Of a stretch of 9,714 nucleotides of DNA, positions 6,257 through 9,714 are shown in pieces. The stretch covers positions 1 to 9,714 of the forward strand of contig CALGBV010000051.1 of NCBI GenBank assembly GCA_937884015.1, read 5' to 3'. The DNA comes from an uncultured Bacteroidales bacterium. GTDB lineage: Bacteria; Bacteroidota; Bacteroidia; Bacteroidales; F082. The first letter of the stretch is position 1, and each line of letters begins with the position of its first letter. The translations under genes were made by a program, and so were the position numbers. The notes under the pieces are model-generated. The model ran no database searches, was not told the origin of the DNA, and saw nothing but the letters and a program-made list of their open reading frames with translations.

Positions 6257-6352
6257 TTTACTTTGCAAAGTGAATTTTTAGGTGTTTTTTTACTTTACAG
6301 AGTAAAATTTTTGCATTTTTTTCACTTTACAAAGTGAATTTTCCATTTCACA
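6257..6352. repeat. Three tandem 32-bp units, each with an 18-bp palindrome
   Basis: The palindromic cores are at 6257-6274 (TTTACTTTGCAAAGTGAA), 6289-6306 (TTTACTTTACAGAGTAAA) and 6321-6338 (TTCACTTTACAAAGTGAA). Their centres are exactly 32 bp apart. Each core is followed by a T-rich segment, AATTTTT after the first, AATTTTT after the second and TTTTCC after the third. The array begins 22 bp after the gldD stop and its last core ends 134 bp before corA. It could be a set of operator sites for a dimeric regulator, a triple weak terminator for gldD, or an interspersed repeat. Confidence 0.85.
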
Positions 6353-6397
6353 ATCATTTTTCCCCAACCAAACCGCCATTCTTTCAAAGAAAAAGAC

Positions 6398-6405
6398 TAT
6401 TTTCG
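6398..6405 (+). promoter_or_regulatory. Candidate -7 box for corA
   Basis: TATTTTCG matches the TAnnTTTG consensus at seven of eight positions and would give a leader of about 60 bases. No -33 TTTG is visible at the proper distance, so this is a weak call. Confidence 0.3.
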
Positions 6406-6472
6406 CAGCGCAAAACACTTGCACCGATGTAGAAAGTAGTATTCATTTTTTAAAAAGAAAGGGGGAAGGCTT

Positions 6473-7390
6473 ATGATTAACAGCCTGAAAATCGGAAACT
6501 TGACTTGGCGTCACCTTAACAATCCGACGGAAGAAGATTTTGAATTTCTCAAAGAACGATTCCATTTTCACCCCTTAGACATTGAAGACTGCAAGTCGGT
6601 GAACCAGCGTCCCAAGATAGATATTTACGACGATTATTATTTCCTTATCCTTCATTTCCCGAACTTCGACCGTCAGAATAAGTTCGTGAAAATCAAGGAG
6701 GTGAAAATGTTCTGGGGAAAAGATTACATCATTTCCATCGAGAAAAACCCTTGGGGTGTTTCGCAGCTTTTCGAAGAATACGAAGAACGCATCCAAAACG
6801 AGGAAGAGGTCAACATCAAGAGTTCGGATATCCTGCTTTACCGCATCTTGGAAAAACTGATGACAGAATCAGTATACCTGCTGCGTAAAGTTGGACTTGA
6901 TGTGGAATTGATTAACCGCGAATTGCTCCAGGAGAAGCAAGTGAAGATTATCGAACGCATTTCGGTAACAAGAAAGAACCTCATCCTGATTAATACAATC
7001 TTCAAACCGCAGCTGCGTCTCTTCCACCTCTTCGAAAACGGTAAAATCACAGGCTTCACCGAAGATGTCGAGTTTATGGAAGACTACTGGGGCAACATTT
7101 TGGACTACTACCAGAAGGTGTGGGATATGACCGAAGACTACGAGGAATTGATTGAAGGCCTCTCGCAGACATTCGACTCGATGCAGACCAACAAGACCAA
7201 CGAGACGATGAAAATCCTCACGCTGATTTCGTCCATCATCCTGCCATTGACCTTTATCACAGGACTTTACGGCATGAACGTTCTCCTGCCCTTCCAGGAA
7301 AAACCATGGGCTTTCTACGGCATTTTAGGCGTAATGATCGCTGTTGCCGTCAGCTTCTATTTCTATTTCCGCCATAAAAAAATGATGTGA
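6473..7390 (+). CDS. corA: CorA-family magnesium/cobalt transporter
   Basis: CorA is a homopentameric inner-membrane channel for Mg2+ (also Co2+ and Ni2+) uptake. The 305-residue protein has a long acidic cytoplasmic domain and then two C-terminal membrane segments at about 248-267 and 280-299. The signature YGMN at 266-269 ends the first segment, followed by the short periplasmic loop, and the tail ends in a basic RHKK. A long helical stretch (about 120-245) corresponds to the funnel stalk. The length is normal and nothing is missing. The ATG at 6473 is preceded by an unusually purine-rich GGGGGAAGG (6461-6469), the nearest thing to a Shine-Dalgarno sequence in the window. It is separated from gldD by the 32-bp palindrome array and is convergent with queD, with 10 bp between the stop codons. 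Confidence 0.95.
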   Translation: MINSLKIGNLTWRHLNNPTEEDFEFLKERFHFHPLDIEDCKSVNQRPKIDIYDDYYFLILHFPNFDRQNKFVKIKEVKMFWGKDYIISIEKNPWGVSQLFEEYEERIQNEEEVNIKSSDILLYRILEKLMTESVYLLRKVGLDVELINRELLQEKQVKIIERISVTRKNLILINTIFKPQLRLFHLFENGKITGFTEDVEFMEDYWGNILDYYQKVWDMTEDYEELIEGLSQTFDSMQTNKTNETMKILTLISSIILPLTFITGLYGMNVLLPFQEKPWAFYGILGVMIAVAVSFYFYFRHKKMM

Positions 7391-7400
7391 TTCTTTGGTT

Positions 7401-7838
7401 TTACGCTTCCCACTCAACGTAAGAACCAGGCGTTTCCTGCAAGCGGATGCTGTGCAATGCAACTTGCTGGGGCAAAACATTTTGCAGCTGCGCAACCATA
7501 TCCAAAATAAGGTTTTCGCTGGTAGGCTGGTAATCGACGACAACGACTTTTTCGAAATCGCGTTTGATGACAGCGATGAAATCGGCAGGCATGGCGGAAC
7601 TCACCACAAAGGCATGATCCAATTTGCTGACAATGTTATCGTTGACCATACATTTCAAGTCATGCAAATCCATCACCATGCCGTTTTTCGGATTGGTCGG
7701 GTCGCAAATCGGCTCGCCTTTCACCGTCACGCGCAATTCATAGGAATGTCCGTGAATGTTTCGGCAAGGGCCGTCATAGTCCTTTAGGACATGCGCCATG
7801 TCGAAATGGAAAATCTTTGTCAAACGTAACATCGCCAT
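7401..7838 (-). CDS. queD: 6-carboxy-5,6,7,8-tetrahydropterin synthase (QueD/PTPS family)
   Basis: QueD converts dihydroneopterin triphosphate to 6-carboxytetrahydropterin in the pathway to queuosine, a modified base of certain tRNA wobble positions. The 145-residue protein has the zinc-binding histidines H16 (FDMAH), H29 and H31 (NIHGHSY) and the catalytic cysteine C25. The Asp-His pair D74-H75 lies in LDHAFV, followed by PTSEN at 105-109. The substrate-binding glutamate E135 is in the C-terminal ETPGSYVEW. All key residues are present. The start at 7838 reads MAM; the second Met two codons later would be equally acceptable. It begins 6 bp after the secreted nuclease gene and is probably co-transcribed with it, though no functional link between the two is obvious. 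A role in tetrahydrobiopterin-type chemistry is a less likely alternative. Confidence 0.94.
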   Translation of the reverse strand: MAMLRLTKIFHFDMAHVLKDYDGPCRNIHGHSYELRVTVKGEPICDPTNPKNGMVMDLHDLKCMVNDNIVSKLDHAFVVSSAMPADFIAVIKRDFEKVVVVDYQPTSENLILDMVAQLQNVLPQQVALHSIRLQETPGSYVEWEA

Positions 7839-7844
7839 AAACTG

Positions 7845-9626
7845 TTATTTTACAATCAATTTCAAAACCTTAACTGTTCTGCCATCCTTCACCAGCTTGA
7901 CGAAATAACAGCCACGCTGCATATCGGCAGGAATCAACAACGAGAAGCCTCCGACTGATTTCCCAGAGGCTTTCAGCATTTTGCGACCGCACAAATCGCA
8001 AATGACAACGGAATCGAATTTCCATTGGTTGCCGCTCAGATGAATTTCCTGGCCTCGCTCAACGGGATTCGGGAAAATATAAACAGGCTCGTTCAAATCC
8101 TCACCAACGCCTTGATAAGTGATTGTCACACAAACCGTTTCGGAGGGGTCAGAAATGCCTTCCATGCAATATGCCACTACTTTATAACAATGTTCTCCAA
8201 CAGATAAATACCTATCCGTCCAACTTGTCACGCCCGAAACCATGGCCACATTGCCGCCATCGCGATAGATTTCATAATCCGTAGCTCCAGGCACAGGTTG
8301 CCAAACCAAATTCACAGTGTTCTGATAGACTGAAGCAGTCAGGCCAACTGGCGCCTCGCAGGAAGTGACACCTTGCTCAATGAAATTGGCAGAAATGGTA
8401 TGGTCAGTATTGACGCTCGTGAACGTGTAAGAAGTCAAAGCACCTTTTGCGACACCATCGACAACAACATTGGAAATGCGATAACCCTCATCAGGCGTGA
8501 TGCTGAAAGTGACCGAATTGGCACAATTGACCTCGACCAGACCATTCGGCATGATGGAGCCATGCTGTCCGGCAGAAGCCGAAATTTGAAACACGCCCTG
8601 ATTGACAAATGACACCTGAACAGTGATGTTTTGCCTGATATTGCTAATCGTATAGCTATTGTTATTCAAAGTGACAGGAGTGCCATTTACGGTCACCACA
8701 TCAACAGCATAGCAATTATTCGGCATGACGGTAAAAGTCAGGCTGCCGCCTTCATTTACAGTCTGAGCGCCAGAAGGTGAGATGGTTCCGCCTGCACCTG
8801 CCGAAAGCGTTACCGTGTAGGTCGTTCCCTGCCAGTTCGGGTCCCAAATCATGCGGGCATATTCCGGATGGTCGATGAAAGGATTGCGGTTATGCTGGTA
8901 ATCATTGTAAATGGCATTGTTACGGTTGATTTCCTTTTGGCTGACTGGATCCAACTCATTCCAGCGCAGCAACATGTCGATGGCCCATGGCTTTATTTCC
9001 GATTTGTTGGTCATGTCGGAAGTCTTCCAGCCAGAATCCTCGCTGTAATAGCGCACACTCATATACATCAAGGCACGGGCAAAATCGCCTTTGTATTCAT
9101 CAATTGGCTCAAACACGGTGCCTGAATAGCCCGAAGTCTTGCAAGAACCTAACTTGGAACCATTTGTCGAAGTCCATTCTGCATTTTTCACTTCACCGAA
9201 TGGATAATTGCTACGGCGGTTGTTGACATAACCATCGGTCGGATAAATGTGATGCAAGTCGGTGCGAGGCGTCGTTTGCTCGTTAAACCAACTTTGCGGC
9301 CAGGAGTGTTCGCGGTTATAGCAGTCGCCTTCGCTATTATAGCTGCCACACTCATCCTGACCCAAATAAAACGTGTAAGCTGGCGTACCGCCCGGACGGT
9401 CGGAATACATGTCCCACACCACGCCGTTGCCTTTGTTATCTGTACTCCAATAGGCATTCAAAATCTGACTATATGAAATGGAAGTATGGCCTTTGATGAT
9501 ATTATGCAAAGCAATTTTCAACTGATTGCCTGTCAGGCCATTGGCTGAATTGTAATAATTGGCCGGCTGGGCCATCAAAGTGATTCCAAAAAAGGTCAGA
9601 ACGACCAAAACAAACAATCTTTTCAT
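7845..9626 (-). CDS. Secreted endonuclease I (EndA/NucM family) with InlB-like repeats, FN3 and T9SS sorting domain
   Basis: This is a predicted extracellular nuclease, probably degrading DNA for nutrient release or biofilm remodelling (role inferred). Its 593 residues comprise a signal peptide (MKRLFVLVV... ending near A19-Q20) and an endonuclease I domain at about 21-262. That domain has the metal/catalytic signature REHSWPQSWF (105-114), DLHHIYPTDGYVN (123-135), NYPFGEV (140-146) and the closing NRNPFIDHPE (246-255). Two divergent InlB/Flg_new-type repeats follow at about 270-341 and 346-416 (GGTISPSG, HGSIMPNG). A fibronectin III-like domain is at about 423-503, and a T9SS type A sorting domain at about 516-593 carries FPNP, a GCYFVKL strand and a KLIVK end. 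The nuclease core is the usual single-domain enzyme and the rest is a surface/secretion extension. It leads the operon with queD. No clear promoter was found upstream. Confidence 0.93.
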   Translation of the reverse strand: MKRLFVLVVLTFFGITLMAQPANYYNSANGLTGNQLKIALHNIIKGHTSISYSQILNAYWSTDNKGNGVVWDMYSDRPGGTPAYTFYLGQDECGSYNSEGDCYNREHSWPQSWFNEQTTPRTDLHHIYPTDGYVNNRRSNYPFGEVKNAEWTSTNGSKLGSCKTSGYSGTVFEPIDEYKGDFARALMYMSVRYYSEDSGWKTSDMTNKSEIKPWAIDMLLRWNELDPVSQKEINRNNAIYNDYQHNRNPFIDHPEYARMIWDPNWQGTTYTVTLSAGAGGTISPSGAQTVNEGGSLTFTVMPNNCYAVDVVTVNGTPVTLNNNSYTISNIRQNITVQVSFVNQGVFQISASAGQHGSIMPNGLVEVNCANSVTFSITPDEGYRISNVVVDGVAKGALTSYTFTSVNTDHTISANFIEQGVTSCEAPVGLTASVYQNTVNLVWQPVPGATDYEIYRDGGNVAMVSGVTSWTDRYLSVGEHCYKVVAYCMEGISDPSETVCVTITYQGVGEDLNEPVYIFPNPVERGQEIHLSGNQWKFDSVVICDLCGRKMLKASGKSVGGFSLLIPADMQRGCYFVKLVKDGRTVKVLKLIVK

Positions 9627-9671
9627 TAGGCAAGAAGATTTGTGAACATGTATAAAACTGCTATTACCACC

Positions 9672-9714
9672 ATGAAAACCGACTCGGAAAACTCAAAGAA
9701 ACTCATGGTTTTCA
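9672..9714 (+). CDS. Possible first codons of a divergent gene, cut by the window end
   Basis: An open frame starts at the ATG at 9672 (MKTDSENSKKLMVF) and continues past the window; another in-frame ATG lies upstream at 9648. The hydrophilic opening followed by the start of a hydrophobic run could be an N-terminus, but 14 codons are too few to identify anything. The nuclease start would be only about 45 bp away, which is tight for divergent promoters. Treat as tentative. Confidence 0.2.
   Translation, partial: MKTDSENSKKLMVF

Noticed and set aside
6257..6352. CRISPR-like array (18-bp repeats at regular spacing)
   Set aside because: Only three units, the repeats are themselves near-perfect palindromes, the intervening segments are short (14 bp), T-rich and similar to one another, and no cas genes are present.
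7391..7400. Terminator between corA and queD
   Set aside because: The 10-bp convergent gap has no stem-loop, and I found no clear hairpin with a T-run across the junction.
7395..7787. Plus-strand 130-codon open frame opposite queD
   Set aside because: queD on the minus strand has every catalytic and zinc-binding residue, so the opposite frame is a shadow.
9627..9714. Promoter for the secreted nuclease
   Set aside because: The closest minus-strand match to TAnnTTTG is TATACATG, six of eight positions, with no supporting -33 element.

Overview
This window looks like chromosomal housekeeping DNA from a member of the Bacteroidota, most likely a T9SS-bearing Bacteroidales-type bacterium. Four things point that way. 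The gene string mutY-ssb-gldE-gldD, divergent from HU and ribonuclease E/G, is typical of the phylum. The best promoter-like boxes fit the Bacteroidota -7 consensus TAnnTTTG. Clear Shine-Dalgarno sequences are mostly lacking. A secreted nuclease ends in a type IX secretion (T9SS) C-terminal sorting domain. The species cannot be fixed from the sequence alone.

Layout. Positions 35-66 hold a hairpin terminator. Positions 90-2177 (minus strand) carry an apparent operon read HU -> a 29-residue basic ribosomal-type protein (AURKAIP1/COX24, mS38/bS22-like) -> ribonuclease E/G. A hairpin with a U-tract lies between the small gene and the ribonuclease gene and probably lowers ribonuclease expression. 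Positions 2178-2392 are the divergent promoter region. Positions 2393-3927 (plus) carry mutY and ssb, closed by a terminator at 3940-3974. Positions 4026-6234 (plus) carry gldE and gldD, interrupted by a 283-bp intergenic stretch packed with repeats. Positions 6235-6472 hold three 18-bp palindromes repeated at exactly 32 bp, then the leader of corA (6473-7390). Positions 7401-9626 (minus) carry a T9SS-type secreted endonuclease I followed 6 bp later by queD, convergent with corA. Positions 9627-9714 are the nuclease upstream region and may hold the first codons of a divergent gene. No gene-free stretch exceeds 300 bp.

How the genes work together. MutY and SSB both serve genome maintenance. 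HU and the small basic protein are probably abundant nucleoid and ribosome components, sharing a transcript with the RNA-decay nuclease. GldE and GldD are envelope proteins associated with gliding motility and the T9SS, and the nuclease at the right end is a likely cargo of that system. GldE (CNNM/CorC-like) and CorA also place two divalent-cation-related membrane protein families within one stretch.

I see no convincing new multi-gene system here. The most noteworthy signals are non-coding: the 32-bp-period palindrome array before corA, the hairpin in the ribonuclease leader, and the repeat cluster between gldE and gldD. The small ribosomal-type gene is also easy to miss.
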